Of a stretch of DNA of 14,512 nucleotides, positions 1 through 7,640 are shown in pieces. Location: positions 1 through 14,512 of the forward strand of contig JAAWBP010000118.1 in NCBI GenBank assembly GCA_022792755.1. The letters are read 5' to 3'. The notes beneath the pieces are model-generated. The model worked only from the letters and a program-made list of their open reading frames with translations. It made no database searches and had not been told where the DNA came from. Source of the DNA: Oscillospiraceae bacterium (GTDB taxonomy: Bacteria > Bacillota > Clostridia > Oscillospirales > Ruminococcaceae). Position 1 is the stretch's first letter; every line of letters begins with the position of its first letter. The translations under genes were made by a program, and so were the position numbers.

Positions 1-144
1 GCAGGCCTCGGTGGAAATGGTGAAGCCCTGTGGAACCGGAAGACCGAGGTTGGTCATCTCGGCCAGGTTCGCGCCTTTGCCGCCGAGCAGCTCTCTCATT
101 TTTCCGTTGCCTTCGGAAAAAAGATACACGTACTTTTTGCTCAC
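1..144 (-). CDS. ppdK: Pyruvate, phosphate dikinase, N-terminal 48 residues (partial)
   Basis: Read on the minus strand, the product starts VSKKYVYLFSEGNGKMRELL and continues GGKGANLAEMTNLGLPVPQG, the characteristic N-terminus of pyruvate phosphate dikinase. The family interconverts pyruvate, ATP and Pi with PEP, AMP and PPi in the cytosol, and anaerobes often use it at the PEP/pyruvate node. Only the beginning of the ATP-grasp-like nucleotide-binding domain is visible; the gene leaves the window at base 1. I chose the GTG at 144-142 because the family begins MSKKYVY. A GGAGG lies 10 bases upstream of it. An in-frame TTG at 150-148 sits only 4 bases from the same GGAGG and is the less likely start. 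The gene is divergent from glmU and has its own promoter and a structured leader. Identification is confident despite the short length, because the GGKGANLAEM segment is diagnostic. Confidence 0.93.
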   Translation of the reverse strand, partial: MSKKYVYLFSEGNGKMRELLGGKGANLAEMTNLGLPVPQGFTISTEAC

Positions 145-188
145 TTGCAATCTACCTCCAATTTTTTTTACAAAGCCTCACAAATCAA

Positions 189-259
189 GCCTGCAAGAAT
201 CAATTTCCGCAGGCGAGACGAGAGGGTTTTGTACTGCCTTGTTTCTTTAGGCTCGTCTC
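189..259 (-). other. ppdK leader with two abutting inverted repeats
   Basis: In minus-strand sense GAGACGAG (259-252) pairs perfectly with CTCGTCTC (222-215) around a 29-base interior. The next bases, with no gap, form a second stem: GCCTGC (214-209) with GCAGGC (194-189) around 14 bases. The predicted transcription start (about 255) falls inside the first arm. The outer repeat could therefore be a DNA operator straddling +1 to +40, or an RNA stem if transcription begins a few bases earlier. I recognise no known riboswitch consensus. The rest of the 145-497 ppdK-glmU intergenic region holds the two divergent promoters and an imperfect 20-base direct repeat (178-197 and 348-367, 16/20 identical), and nothing that looks coding. 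Confidence 0.5.
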
Positions 260-261
260 AC

Positions 262-290
262 ATTATAACAAAGATTCGAGGGTTTTTCTA
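262..290 (-). promoter_or_regulatory. Promoter of ppdK (extended -10)
   Basis: On the minus strand a perfect TATAAT (267-262) is preceded by TGT, giving a TGn extended -10. A weak -35-like TAGAAA lies at 290-285 with a 17-base spacer. The predicted transcription start is near 255, about 110 bases ahead of the GTG start, so the ppdK transcript has a fairly long leader. The extended -10 would compensate for the poor -35. Confidence 0.7.
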
Positions 291-360
291 TATATTTATC
301 AATTTTTTTTTAGGAAACTATCCGAAATCCGTTTATTTCATAGAGTTTCACAAATAAGGC

Positions 361-389
361 TTGCAAAACACCCTGGAAATTGAGATAAT
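361..389 (+). promoter_or_regulatory. Promoter of the glmU-prs operon
   Basis: TTGCAA (361-366), a 17-base spacer and GATAAT (384-389) give a good sigma-A type promoter (4/6 and 5/6 matches). Transcription would start near 396, about 100 bases upstream of the preferred glmU start. It is divergent from the ppdK promoter, with the two -10 elements about 120 bp apart. Confidence 0.65.
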
Positions 390-497
390 AATACTAAGAA
401 ATGAAGCTGAAAGCGCTGTGAAACGGTCGATTTTGCCCGCCTGCCGTGCGGTTCGGCCTAGATGATTCCATATATAGAAAAGGGAGTGGGCCTTATT

Positions 498-1874
498 TTG
501 CATGAAAAGATAGCGGTCATTTTAGCTGCCGGGAACGGCAAGCGGATGATGTCAAAAAAACCCAAGGTTCTGTGTGAGGTTTTGTATAAACCCATGCTGT
601 CTTGGGTTATTTCTGCGTGTGAAAAAGCTGGGGTCGAAAAAATCTGCGTCGTGGCTGGATATGGGCATGAGCAGGTGGAAGATTCTCTCGGGGGTGGTTA
701 TCGCATCGTGCTTCAGACGGAGCGTCTGGGGACGGGGCATGCGCTTAAAATGGCAGGGAATTTTTTAAAGGAAAACGCCGGTTCGGACCTGCTGGTTCTC
801 TGCGGAGACGCGCCCTTTATCGATGAAAAAACGATCGGGGAGGCACATGCCCTCCACCAGCAACAGGGGAACAGCGTGACGGTCGTTACGGCGGAGCTGG
901 AAAACCCCTTCGGCTACGGCCGGGTTCTGCGCGAGGGGGACGGAATTTCCGGAATCGTCGAGCAGAAGGAGGCGACCAAGGAGCAGCAGAAGATCCGCGA
1001 AATCAATTCCGGCGTTTATTGGTTTAAAACCGACGATCTGATCCCGGCGCTGGAACAGATCAAAAACGACAACGCGAAGGGAGAATACTATCTGACCGAT
1101 TCCATTGCGATCCTCCTTTCTTCGGGGAAGCGGGCGGGGGCATATCTCGCGCCGAACGCCGACGCCTGCCTCGGTGCGAACGACCGGAAAACGCTCTTGG
1201 AGCTCAACCGGAAGGCGGCGGAGCGGGTGATCGAAAAGCACCTGGAAAACGGGGTCGGCTTTGTGTCGGCCGACGGGGTGGTCATCGGCCCGGATGTGAA
1301 AATCGGCGCCGGGACGGAGATCGACCCGAACGTCATTTTGAAGGGGAAAACCACCATCGGCGAAAACTGTTTCATCGGCCAGGGCTGCGTTTTAGAGGAT
1401 ACGACGGTTGGAAACGACGTGAAACTTTATGCGGTTCAGAGCGAAGGAGCAGTCATTCGGGACGGCGTTAGAATCGGGCCCTTTGCCCATCTGCGCCCGA
1501 ATACTGAAATCCGGGCGGAAGCAAAGCTCGGCAATTTTGTGGAGATCAAAAATTCCGTCATCGGGGAGAAAACGGCGGTCGCCCATCTGACCTATGTCGG
1601 CGACAGCGATGTCGGCTGCGGCGTCAATTTCGGCTGCGGCGTGGTTACGGTCAATTACGACGGGTCGGAAAAACACAGGACAGTCATCGGCGACCACGCT
1701 TTTATCGGCTGCAACACCAATCTGGTGGCTCCGGTGAAGGTCGGGGATACGGCTTACACGGGGGCGGGCTCCACCATTACAAAAGATATTCCGGACGGCG
1801 CGCTCGCGGTGGAGCGTACAGATACGAAAATTGTAGAAGGTTATGCCTACCGTAAACTGAAAAAGAAAAAATAG
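498..1874 (+). CDS. glmU: Bifunctional UDP-N-acetylglucosamine pyrophosphorylase / glucosamine-1-phosphate N-acetyltransferase
   Basis: GlmU acetylates glucosamine-1-phosphate with acetyl-CoA and then couples it to UTP, giving UDP-GlcNAc for peptidoglycan and other envelope polymers. The N-terminal nucleotidyltransferase domain (about 1-230) shows ILAAGNGKRM with K23 following, CGDAP with metal-binding D104, GYGRV, EQKEA and INSGVYWF. The C-terminal half is a left-handed beta-helix of hexapeptide repeats. It contains AHLRP, the HLTYVGD motif with the presumed catalytic His363, and the NYDG and GAGSTITKDIP segments. I prefer the TTG at 498: the product is then 458 residues, normal for the family, begins MHEKIAVILAAG, and has GGGAG 11 bases upstream. 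An in-frame ATG at 462 adds 12 residues, but I see no Shine-Dalgarno for it. prs follows after 38 bases with no terminator, so the two are probably co-transcribed, as is usual in Firmicutes. Confidence 0.95.
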   Translation: MHEKIAVILAAGNGKRMMSKKPKVLCEVLYKPMLSWVISACEKAGVEKICVVAGYGHEQVEDSLGGGYRIVLQTERLGTGHALKMAGNFLKENAGSDLLVLCGDAPFIDEKTIGEAHALHQQQGNSVTVVTAELENPFGYGRVLREGDGISGIVEQKEATKEQQKIREINSGVYWFKTDDLIPALEQIKNDNAKGEYYLTDSIAILLSSGKRAGAYLAPNADACLGANDRKTLLELNRKAAERVIEKHLENGVGFVSADGVVIGPDVKIGAGTEIDPNVILKGKTTIGENCFIGQGCVLEDTTVGNDVKLYAVQSEGAVIRDGVRIGPFAHLRPNTEIRAEAKLGNFVEIKNSVIGEKTAVAHLTYVGDSDVGCGVNFGCGVVTVNYDGSEKHRTVIGDHAFIGCNTNLVAPVKVGDTAYTGAGSTITKDIPDGALAVERTDTKIVEGYAYRKLKKKK

Positions 1875-1912
1875 AGGCTTCGAACGATCAATAAGGGACT
1901 GAGAGGTAGGAA

Positions 1913-2872
1913 ATGAACTTACACGGAAAAGACATCAAGATATTTTCAGCGAACTCCAATCCGCAGGTGGCGAGAGAGATTGCAAAGGAACTGGGGCTGC
2001 CGATCGGGAAATCGGATGTGGCGCTGTTCAGCGACGGCGAAATATCGGTTTCGATCCACGAGTCGGTCCGCGGCTCGGACGTCTTTGTGATCCAGTCCAC
2101 CAGCGCGCCGGTCAACCGGAACCTGATGGAGCTTTTGCTGATGATCGACGCCTTTAAGCGCGCCTCCGCCGGGAGGATCACGGCGGTGATCCCTTATTTC
2201 GGCTATGCGCGGCAAGACCGCAAAGCGAAGGCACGCGACCCGATTTCCGCAAAGCTGGTGGCCGACCTGATTACGACCGCGGGCGCAGACCGGATTTTGA
2301 CGATGGATCTCCACGCCCCCCAGCTCCAGGGCTTTTTCAACATCCCGGTCGACCATCTGCTCGGTGTGCCGATCCTGCTGCCTTATTACAATGAGAAATT
2401 CAAGGATTCCAAAGAGGATCTGGTTGTCGTTTCGCCCGATCTCGGCTCGGTGACCCGGGCGCGGAACTTCGCCAGCAGGATCGAGGCTCCGCTCGCAATT
2501 ATCGACAAGCGCCGCCAGCGCGCGAACGTTTCGGAGGTCATGAACATCATCGGCAATGTGGAGGGGAAACGCGTCATCCTGGTCGACGATATGGTTGATA
2601 CGGCGGGGAGCCTCTGCAACGCTGCCAAAGCGCTGGTAGAAAAGGGCGGCGCAAAGGAGATATACGCCTGCGCGACCCACGGTGTTCTCTCCGGGCCCGC
2701 TGTCGAGAGGATTGCAGAGAGCCAGATCGAGGAATTGGTGTTCTTGGATACCATCCAGCTGCCGGAGGAAAAAAGGCTGGATAAAATTAAGCAGCTTCCC
2801 GTCGCTCCCGTTTTTGCGGAGGCGATTGAGCGGATTTATCTGGATAAACCGGTTTCTCCGCTGTTTATCTGA
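1913..2872 (+). CDS. prs: Ribose-phosphate pyrophosphokinase (PRPP synthetase)
   Basis: This enzyme transfers pyrophosphate from ATP to ribose-5-phosphate, making PRPP for purine, pyrimidine, NAD, histidine and tryptophan synthesis. The 319-residue product matches the class I family length. It begins with the FSANSNPQVAREIAKELG segment. It carries the flexible ATP loop YARQDRKAKARDPIS (from about residue 98), the MDLHAPQ motif with H134, and the PRPP-binding signature VILVDDMVDTAGS (about 221-233). The ATG at 1913 follows AGAGGTAGGAA, a reasonable ribosome binding site. It lies downstream of glmU, as in Bacillus and many clostridia. In Bacillus the ctc/rplY-like gene sits between prs and pth; here those 191 bases hold no recognisable ctc, only a strong hairpin. 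Confidence 0.96.
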   Translation: MNLHGKDIKIFSANSNPQVAREIAKELGLPIGKSDVALFSDGEISVSIHESVRGSDVFVIQSTSAPVNRNLMELLLMIDAFKRASAGRITAVIPYFGYARQDRKAKARDPISAKLVADLITTAGADRILTMDLHAPQLQGFFNIPVDHLLGVPILLPYYNEKFKDSKEDLVVVSPDLGSVTRARNFASRIEAPLAIIDKRRQRANVSEVMNIIGNVEGKRVILVDDMVDTAGSLCNAAKALVEKGGAKEIYACATHGVLSGPAVERIAESQIEELVFLDTIQLPEEKRLDKIKQLPVAPVFAEAIERIYLDKPVSPLFI

Positions 2873-2998
2873 CCGAGGGGCGGCTGCTGGAAAACAGTCC
2901 TTATAGATCGGGTGCTTTTTGAGATTGAAGGCAGTTAGGATTCCCGCCGATTTGAGGCGGCTGATCCCTTTTCGATACCAAAATTGTATGTTCAGATG

Positions 2999-3034
2999 AA
3001 ACCTGCACAGGTGAAAAATCCCTGTGCAGGTTTT
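2999..3034 (+). terminator. Strong hairpin between prs and pth, possible terminator or attenuator
   Basis: A perfect 13-bp stem, AAACCTGCACAGG (2999-3011) with CCTGTGCAGGTTT (3021-3033), closes a 9-base loop. Only four T residues follow, three of them inside the stem, so termination may be partial. It ends 30 bases before the pth start, leaving no room for a downstream promoter. Either pth depends on read-through, or its transcript carries this hairpin in its 5' leader. The upstream part, 2873-2998, has a small 5-bp hairpin (2944-2960), no convincing promoter and no gene. Confidence 0.6.
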
Positions 3035-3063
3035 GCTGGCTTGGATGCTAAATTGGAGGAATT

Positions 3064-3678
3064 ATGAGCATTTTTGACCTGTTCGCCCAGATTTCGCGCT
3101 CCCAGGGGCAGATCGAGTATTTGATCGTCGGTTTGGGAAATCCGGGGCCGAAATATGAAAAAACCCGTCACAATGCGGGCTTTCGGGCGCTCGATGTTCT
3201 GCTGAAAGAAAACAATCTGGAGCTCGGCCGGAAAAAGTTCAAAGCACTCACTGCCGACGGGTCTGTCAGCGGAAAGCGATGCCTGTTTATGAAGCCGCAA
3301 ACCTTTATGAATCTGAGTGGGGAAGCGGTTGGGGAGGCAGCTCGGTTTTACAAAATCCCGCCGGAAAAGGTCATCGTTTTGTTTGACGATATCTCCCTGC
3401 CGCCCGGCAAGCTCCGAATCAGGAGGAAAGGGAGCGCCGGCGGGCACAATGGAATCAAGAGCATCATCGAACATCTTGACTCGGAGGCATTTCCGCGGGT
3501 CAAGCTCGGTGTGGGGGCGAAACCGCGCCCGGATTACGACCTGGCCGATTGGGTGCTTTCGTCGTTTTCACCGCAGGATCAGCAGAAGATGGAGGAAGCC
3601 TACGCCCTTTGCCCGGAGATCATCTCCTGCCTGGTCGAAGGGAAGATCGACGAGGCGATGAGCCGTTTCAGCCATTAG
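3064..3678 (+). CDS. pth: Peptidyl-tRNA hydrolase
   Basis: Pth cleaves peptidyl-tRNA released prematurely from ribosomes, recycling tRNA; it is normally essential. The 204-residue protein shows LIVGLGNPGPKYEKTRHNAG with catalytic His36 (His20 in the E. coli enzyme), KPQTFMNLSG, the FDDISLPPGKLRIR segment and GSAGGHNGIKSI. The ATG follows TTGGAGGAATT, an excellent ribosome binding site that settles the start. The product therefore carries about 17 extra residues, MSIFDLFAQISRSQGQI, ahead of the usual family start. The C-terminus (about 160-204) is typical lid and tail sequence. mfd starts 18 bases after the stop, so the two are surely co-transcribed. Confidence 0.95.
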   Translation: MSIFDLFAQISRSQGQIEYLIVGLGNPGPKYEKTRHNAGFRALDVLLKENNLELGRKKFKALTADGSVSGKRCLFMKPQTFMNLSGEAVGEAARFYKIPPEKVIVLFDDISLPPGKLRIRRKGSAGGHNGIKSIIEHLDSEAFPRVKLGVGAKPRPDYDLADWVLSSFSPQDQQKMEEAYALCPEIISCLVEGKIDEAMSRFSH

Positions 3679-3696
3679 TAAAGGAATTGAGACCAG

Positions 3697-6600
3697 ATGA
3701 AACTTTTTACCAGCCTGCTTCAGAAATTCGACCCCTTCATCCGGGTGGATGAGGCAATCCGAAACGGCTCACTGCCGGCGATGGCAGTGGGCTTTTCCGC
3801 CGTACACAAGGCAAATCTTGTAGCGGCTGTGGCGGAACAGCATGGCCCCTGCCTCGTAGTGACGGCGGACGAGCCCGCTGCACGCCGTTTTTGCGAGGAT
3901 ATCAACGCGATGCTCAAGCGTGAGGCGGCGCTCCTTTATCCTGCGAAGGATTTTGTCTTCCGCAGCATCGAAGGGGTGTCCCACGAATATGAGCAGCAAC
4001 GGCTGGGGATTCTCTCCCGCGCCCTGCGGGGGGGATGCGGTATTGTCTGTTGCAGTATCGACGCGCTTTTACAGCTTACGATTCCTCCGGAGGAACTCGC
4101 CCGCCGCATCGTTGTCCTCAAACCTGGGCAGCAGATCGAGCCGCGGGAAGTGGTTCAAATGCTGATTCGGGCCGGTTATGCCCGCCGGGATCAGGTGGAC
4201 GGGCCGGCGCAGTTTTCCGCCCGGGGCGGAATCATCGACCTGTTCCCGCCCGACCTTTCCTATCCAGTTCGGATTGAATTCTGGGGAGATGAAATTGACA
4301 CGGTTTCCGCCTTTGAGCTGGATTCCCAGCGGCGGGTGGATACAGTCAAAGAGGTACAGATTGTCCCGGCGTTTGAGGTTTTGGCGGAATCCCCCGAAGT
4401 GCTCGCGGAAATCATCGAGAAAAAATGCAAAACCCTCAAGCAGGATTCCCCGGCGGGTGAGTTGCTTCTCCGGGAAGCGGAGCGCCTTCGTGCGGGACTG
4501 GAGCTGTCCTCCTACGACAAATACATCGGGGCGGTCTATTCCAAACCGGCGACCCTCCTCGATTATTTTGAAACGCCCCTTGTTTTTGTCAGCGAATACA
4601 CCGCCGTAAAAGAGCGGGCGAGGGGATTTCTGACCACCCATTATGAAGATATCAAAATTCTTTTGGAGGAGGGGGAGCTCTGTAAAGGGTATGACACTTT
4701 TTGTGTGGATTTTCCCCAGATGAATGAAATCCTGCAGAAATCCCGGACCATCTACCTCGACACCTTTGCCCAGAGCAGCGACCTGAAGCTGAAGGAGCTG
4801 ATCTCCGCCTCGGCGGTTCAAACCTCAGCCTGGGGAGGGGAATTGAAGCTTCTGGCAGAGGATCTTTCCTCTCTGATCGCGCAGGGGTATTGCTGTGCTG
4901 TTTTGGCGGGGACTGCGAAATCGGCGGCAACGCTCGCCGCCGACCTGCGGAAGCAGGGCCTTCCCGCCGATTACACCAAGGATGTGAAAGACATTGTTTA
5001 CCGCAAGGTGTTTGTGCTGGAGAACAAGCTTTCCTCGGGCTTTGAATACCCCGAAATCAAGCTGGCGGTCATCACCAGTGTCAAGCCGGGGGCGGCGGTC
5101 AAAAAACGCCCTAAAAAGAGGCGCGGGGAGGAAATCCGGTCTCTGACCGACCTGACGGTGGGGGATCCCGTCGTCCACGTTTCCCACGGCGTCGGGATAT
5201 TCGATGGGATTCATAAGCTGGATCTCCATGGGATCGTCAAGGACTACATCAAAATTCAGTATGCGGGGGCGGATACCTTATATGTCCCTGTCACCCAGCT
5301 CGACCTCGTGTCGAAGTATATTGGGCCGAAGGACGACAGCAAGATCAAGCTCAACCGCCTGAACTCCGGTGAATGGCAGAAGACCCGTGCCCGGGTTAAA
5401 AAGGCAGTCAGCGAGATGGCGGACGAACTGATCCGCCTTTATGCCGAGCGGATGAAGGTGCAGGGCCACGCTTTTCCCGAAGACGACGAGTGGCAGAGGG
5501 AGTTTGAAGAGCGCTTCGATTATGAGGAGACCGACGACCAGCTTCGCTGTGCAGAAGAGATCAAGGCCGATATGGAAAAGCCTGTCCCGATGGACCGGCT
5601 CCTCTGCGGCGATGTCGGCTTCGGCAAGACTGAAGTCGCCCTGCGCGCCGCCTTTAAATGCGTCGAGGATGGGAAACAGTGCGCCATCCTCTGCCCGACG
5701 ACCATCCTCGCCTGGCAGCACTACCAGAATATCATCCGCCGGTTTGAGGGTGTTCCGGTCAACATCGAGCTCCTCTCCCGGTTCCGCAGCCCGAAGCAGC
5801 AGAAGGAAGCGGTGAAAAAGCTGAAGACGGGGGAGGCGGATATTGTTGTGGGAACCCACCGGCTGGTGCAGAAGGACATCGAATTCAAAGCCCTTGGGCT
5901 GGCGATCGTCGATGAAGAACAGCGGTTCGGGGTCGCCCATAAAGAGAAGTTCAAAGAGATGTTCCGCGGCGTAGATATGCTGACCCTTTCGGCCACCCCG
6001 ATTCCGCGGACACTGAATATGGCGATGTCGGGGATCCGGGATATGTCGGTCATCGACGAGCCGCCGCAGGACCGCCATCCGGTTCAGACCTACGTCATCG
6101 AGCATGACATCGGCGTGATCTGCGATGCAATCCGCCGGGAGCTGAGGCGGGGCGGGCAGGTGTATTATATCCACAACCGGATCGACAGCATCCGGAGCTG
6201 TGCCGCCCGGATTCAGGAGCGGATTCCCGACGTCCGGATCGGGATTGCCCACGGCCGGATGGCAGAGGATGAACTGTCCGAAATCTGGCGGCAGCTGATG
6301 GAGCGGGAGATCGATGTTTTGGTCTGTACGACGATCATAGAGACCGGGGTGGACGTCGCCAATGTCAACACCCTTATCATCGACGACGCGGACAACATGG
6401 GGCTTTCTCAGCTTTACCAGCTCCGGGGGCGGATCGGCCGGTCCAACCGCCGTGCTTTTGCCTATTTCACCTTCCGGCGGGGGAAAGTCCTCTCCGAAGT
6501 TGCAACCAAACGGCTGTCCGCTATCCGGGAGTTCACCCAGTTCGGCTCCGGTTTCCGAATCGCCCTGCGCGACCTGGAAATCCGGGGCGCGGGCAACATC

Positions 6601-7155
6601 CTGGGAGCCCGCCAGCACGGGCACATGGAGGCGGTTGGCTACGACATGTACCTGCGCCTTCTCTCGGATGCAATCAGCGAACACAAAGGGGAAAAGCCGA
6701 CCCAGGCGTCGGAAGAATGCCTGGTCGATATCCAGGTGGAGGCCCATATCCCGGAAAAATATATCGAAAGCCCGTCCCAGAGAATCGACGTTTACCGGAA
6801 GATTGCCTCGGTCAAATCGGAGGAGGATGCGCTCGACGTGCTGGACGAGCTGATCGACCGGTTCGGTGAGCCGCCTGAGGCGGTAAAAGGCTTGGTAGAT
6901 GTTGCACTCCTGCGGAACACCGCCTCGAATTTCGGGATCGGTGAGATCAGCCAGAAAGGCGGGAGCCTGCTTTTCTATCCGGAACACCTGAATATGGAGC
7001 TCGCTTCCCAGCTGGTCGGGAGGCTTAAAGGCAGGGTGATGGTCAACGCGGGCGCAAAGCCTTACCTGTCGGTCAAAATGAAAGAAGCGGGCCCGGTCGA
7101 GGTGATGCGGGAGGTACTGGGTGTCTGGAATGAGTCGGCTCGTGAAAACGGGTGA
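3697..7155 (+). CDS. mfd: Transcription-repair coupling factor Mfd
   Basis: Mfd removes RNA polymerase stalled at lesions and recruits UvrA, coupling excision repair to transcription. The 1152-residue length is normal. The N-terminal UvrB-like region (about 1-330) includes DQVDGPAQFSARGGIIDLFP. A CarD-like polymerase-interacting domain follows at about 485-560 (VGDPVVHVSHGVGIFDGI and YVPVTQLDLVSKYIG). The RecG-like translocase shows Walker A GDVGFGKTEVA (about 637-647), DEEQRFGV (about 739), LSATPIPRTLNMAM (about 764) and QLRGRIGRSNRRAFAYF (about 908). The C-terminal domain (about 1000-1152) matches the regulatory D7 region. The coding frame is intact with no frameshift. The ATG at 3697 has only a modest AAGGA/TTGAG upstream. 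A clear terminator about 100 bases after the stop closes the glmU-prs-pth-mfd block. Confidence 0.97.
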   Translation: MKLFTSLLQKFDPFIRVDEAIRNGSLPAMAVGFSAVHKANLVAAVAEQHGPCLVVTADEPAARRFCEDINAMLKREAALLYPAKDFVFRSIEGVSHEYEQQRLGILSRALRGGCGIVCCSIDALLQLTIPPEELARRIVVLKPGQQIEPREVVQMLIRAGYARRDQVDGPAQFSARGGIIDLFPPDLSYPVRIEFWGDEIDTVSAFELDSQRRVDTVKEVQIVPAFEVLAESPEVLAEIIEKKCKTLKQDSPAGELLLREAERLRAGLELSSYDKYIGAVYSKPATLLDYFETPLVFVSEYTAVKERARGFLTTHYEDIKILLEEGELCKGYDTFCVDFPQMNEILQKSRTIYLDTFAQSSDLKLKELISASAVQTSAWGGELKLLAEDLSSLIAQGYCCAVLAGTAKSAATLAADLRKQGLPADYTKDVKDIVYRKVFVLENKLSSGFEYPEIKLAVITSVKPGAAVKKRPKKRRGEEIRSLTDLTVGDPVVHVSHGVGIFDGIHKLDLHGIVKDYIKIQYAGADTLYVPVTQLDLVSKYIGPKDDSKIKLNRLNSGEWQKTRARVKKAVSEMADELIRLYAERMKVQGHAFPEDDEWQREFEERFDYEETDDQLRCAEEIKADMEKPVPMDRLLCGDVGFGKTEVALRAAFKCVEDGKQCAILCPTTILAWQHYQNIIRRFEGVPVNIELLSRFRSPKQQKEAVKKLKTGEADIVVGTHRLVQKDIEFKALGLAIVDEEQRFGVAHKEKFKEMFRGVDMLTLSATPIPRTLNMAMSGIRDMSVIDEPPQDRHPVQTYVIEHDIGVICDAIRRELRRGGQVYYIHNRIDSIRSCAARIQERIPDVRIGIAHGRMAEDELSEIWRQLMEREIDVLVCTTIIETGVDVANVNTLIIDDADNMGLSQLYQLRGRIGRSNRRAFAYFTFRRGKVLSEVATKRLSAIREFTQFGSGFRIALRDLEIRGAGNILGARQHGHMEAVGYDMYLRLLSDAISEHKGEKPTQASEECLVDIQVEAHIPEKYIESPSQRIDVYRKIASVKSEEDALDVLDELIDRFGEPPEAVKGLVDVALLRNTASNFGIGEISQKGGSLLFYPEHLNMELASQLVGRLKGRVMVNAGAKPYLSVKMKEAGPVEVMREVLGVWNESARENG

Positions 7156-7258
7156 CAGTAAAAAAGTGTCTATCTCATGCGGAAACGGGAGCGCTCGGCG
7201 GCTATCTCGCACTTAAAATCGGGAAAGATTTTCGAGGGTGTAGAAATCATGAATGCAC

Positions 7259-7292
7259 AAAGGGACGGCGGCTTCTGACTGCTGTCCCTTTT
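7259..7292 (+). terminator. Intrinsic terminator after mfd
   Basis: AAAGGGACGGC (7259-7269) pairs with GCTGTCCCTTT (7281-7291) with one G-T wobble around an 11-base loop, followed by TTTTGATTCT. It is the first good terminator after glmU apart from the prs-pth hairpin. The reading frame beginning at 7152 and running through it is not considered a gene. Confidence 0.85.
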
Positions 7293-7359
7293 GATTCTCT
7301 GCCAAGCAGGAATTTTGCTGCTTCCAAGTCGATAAAAGGAAATATTTTTACAAAACAGC

Positions 7360-7388
7360 TTGACTTTTAAAACGGTTTTGGGTATAAT
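7360..7388 (+). promoter_or_regulatory. Promoter of tRNA-Gln
   Basis: TTGACT (7360-7365), a 17-base spacer and a perfect TATAAT (7383-7388) form a near-consensus sigma-A promoter. It would start transcription near 7395, about 44 bases before the mature tRNA. High strength fits a stable-RNA gene. Confidence 0.9.
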
Positions 7389-7438
7389 ATAAGACGTTCC
7401 GCTGTGGTGGAAACTGCAAGCGGGCAGATAGTTTGTTT

Positions 7439-7514
7439 TGGGGTGTAGCCAAGTGGTAAGGCAGCGGGTTCTGGCCCCGTCATTCCGAGGGTTCAAATCC
7501 TTCCACCCCAACCA
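7439..7514 (+). tRNA. tRNA-Gln (anticodon CUG)
   Basis: The 76 bases fold into a full cloverleaf. The acceptor TGGGGTG pairs with CACCCCA. The D arm is GCC..GGC around AAGTGGTAA. The anticodon stem GCGGG/CCCGT encloses the loop TTCTGGC, giving anticodon CTG, which reads CAG codons. The T arm GAGGG/CCTTC holds TTCAAAT. The discriminator A and the 3' CCA (7512-7514) are encoded. The U1-A72 first pair is typical of glutamine tRNAs. The gene stands alone with its own promoter and terminator and is not part of a tRNA cluster. Confidence 0.96.
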
Positions 7515-7516
7515 GG

Positions 7517-7550
7517 AAAAGTCTGGAGCGTATTGCTCCGGACTTTTCTT
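7517..7550 (+). terminator. Intrinsic terminator of the tRNA-Gln transcript
   Basis: AAAAGTCTGGAGC (7517-7529) pairs with GCTCCGGACTTTT (7535-7547), 13 bp with one wobble, around the 5-base loop GTATT. TTTTCTTTATAATTTT follows. The stem begins two bases after the CCA end. Confidence 0.93.
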
Positions 7551-7598
7551 TATAATTTTCGCGCTGTCCGCTTTTGGAGCTGGCGCTTTTAAAATTGA

Positions 7599-7640
7599 AG
7601 AATACCGGTTGCTTGTCTGAGCAGTCGGTATTCTCTTTTT
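7599..7640 (+). terminator. Second terminator-like hairpin downstream of tRNA-Gln
   Basis: AGAATACCG (7599-7607) pairs with CGGTATTCT (7626-7634). Inside it a 2x2 mismatch is followed by TGCT/AGCA around TGTCTG. CTTTTT follows. A weaker intermediate structure, with GCGC at 7561-7564 pairing with 7583-7586 and followed by TTTT, lies between this and the first terminator. The group could be a fail-safe terminator array, or it could end a short transcript I cannot identify. Confidence 0.7.

Noticed and set aside
11..383. Plus-strand frames at the window start
   Set aside because: They are antisense to ppdK and its promoter/leader and have no ribosome binding site or recognisable product.
1946..2680. 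244-codon minus-strand frame
   Set aside because: Shadow of prs; the plus-strand frame contains all PRPP synthetase motifs.
2944..2960. 5-bp hairpin CCGCC/GGCGG after prs as a terminator
   Set aside because: Stem is short and not followed directly by a T tract; the hairpin at 2999-3034 is much stronger.
5278..7212. 644-codon minus-strand frame
   Set aside because: Shadow of mfd in GC-rich coding DNA; composition is Asp/Arg/Pro/His-rich with no domain, while the plus strand encodes an intact Mfd.
7152..7370. 72-codon frame overlapping the mfd stop
   Set aside because: Runs through the mfd terminator and into the tRNA promoter; no family resemblance.
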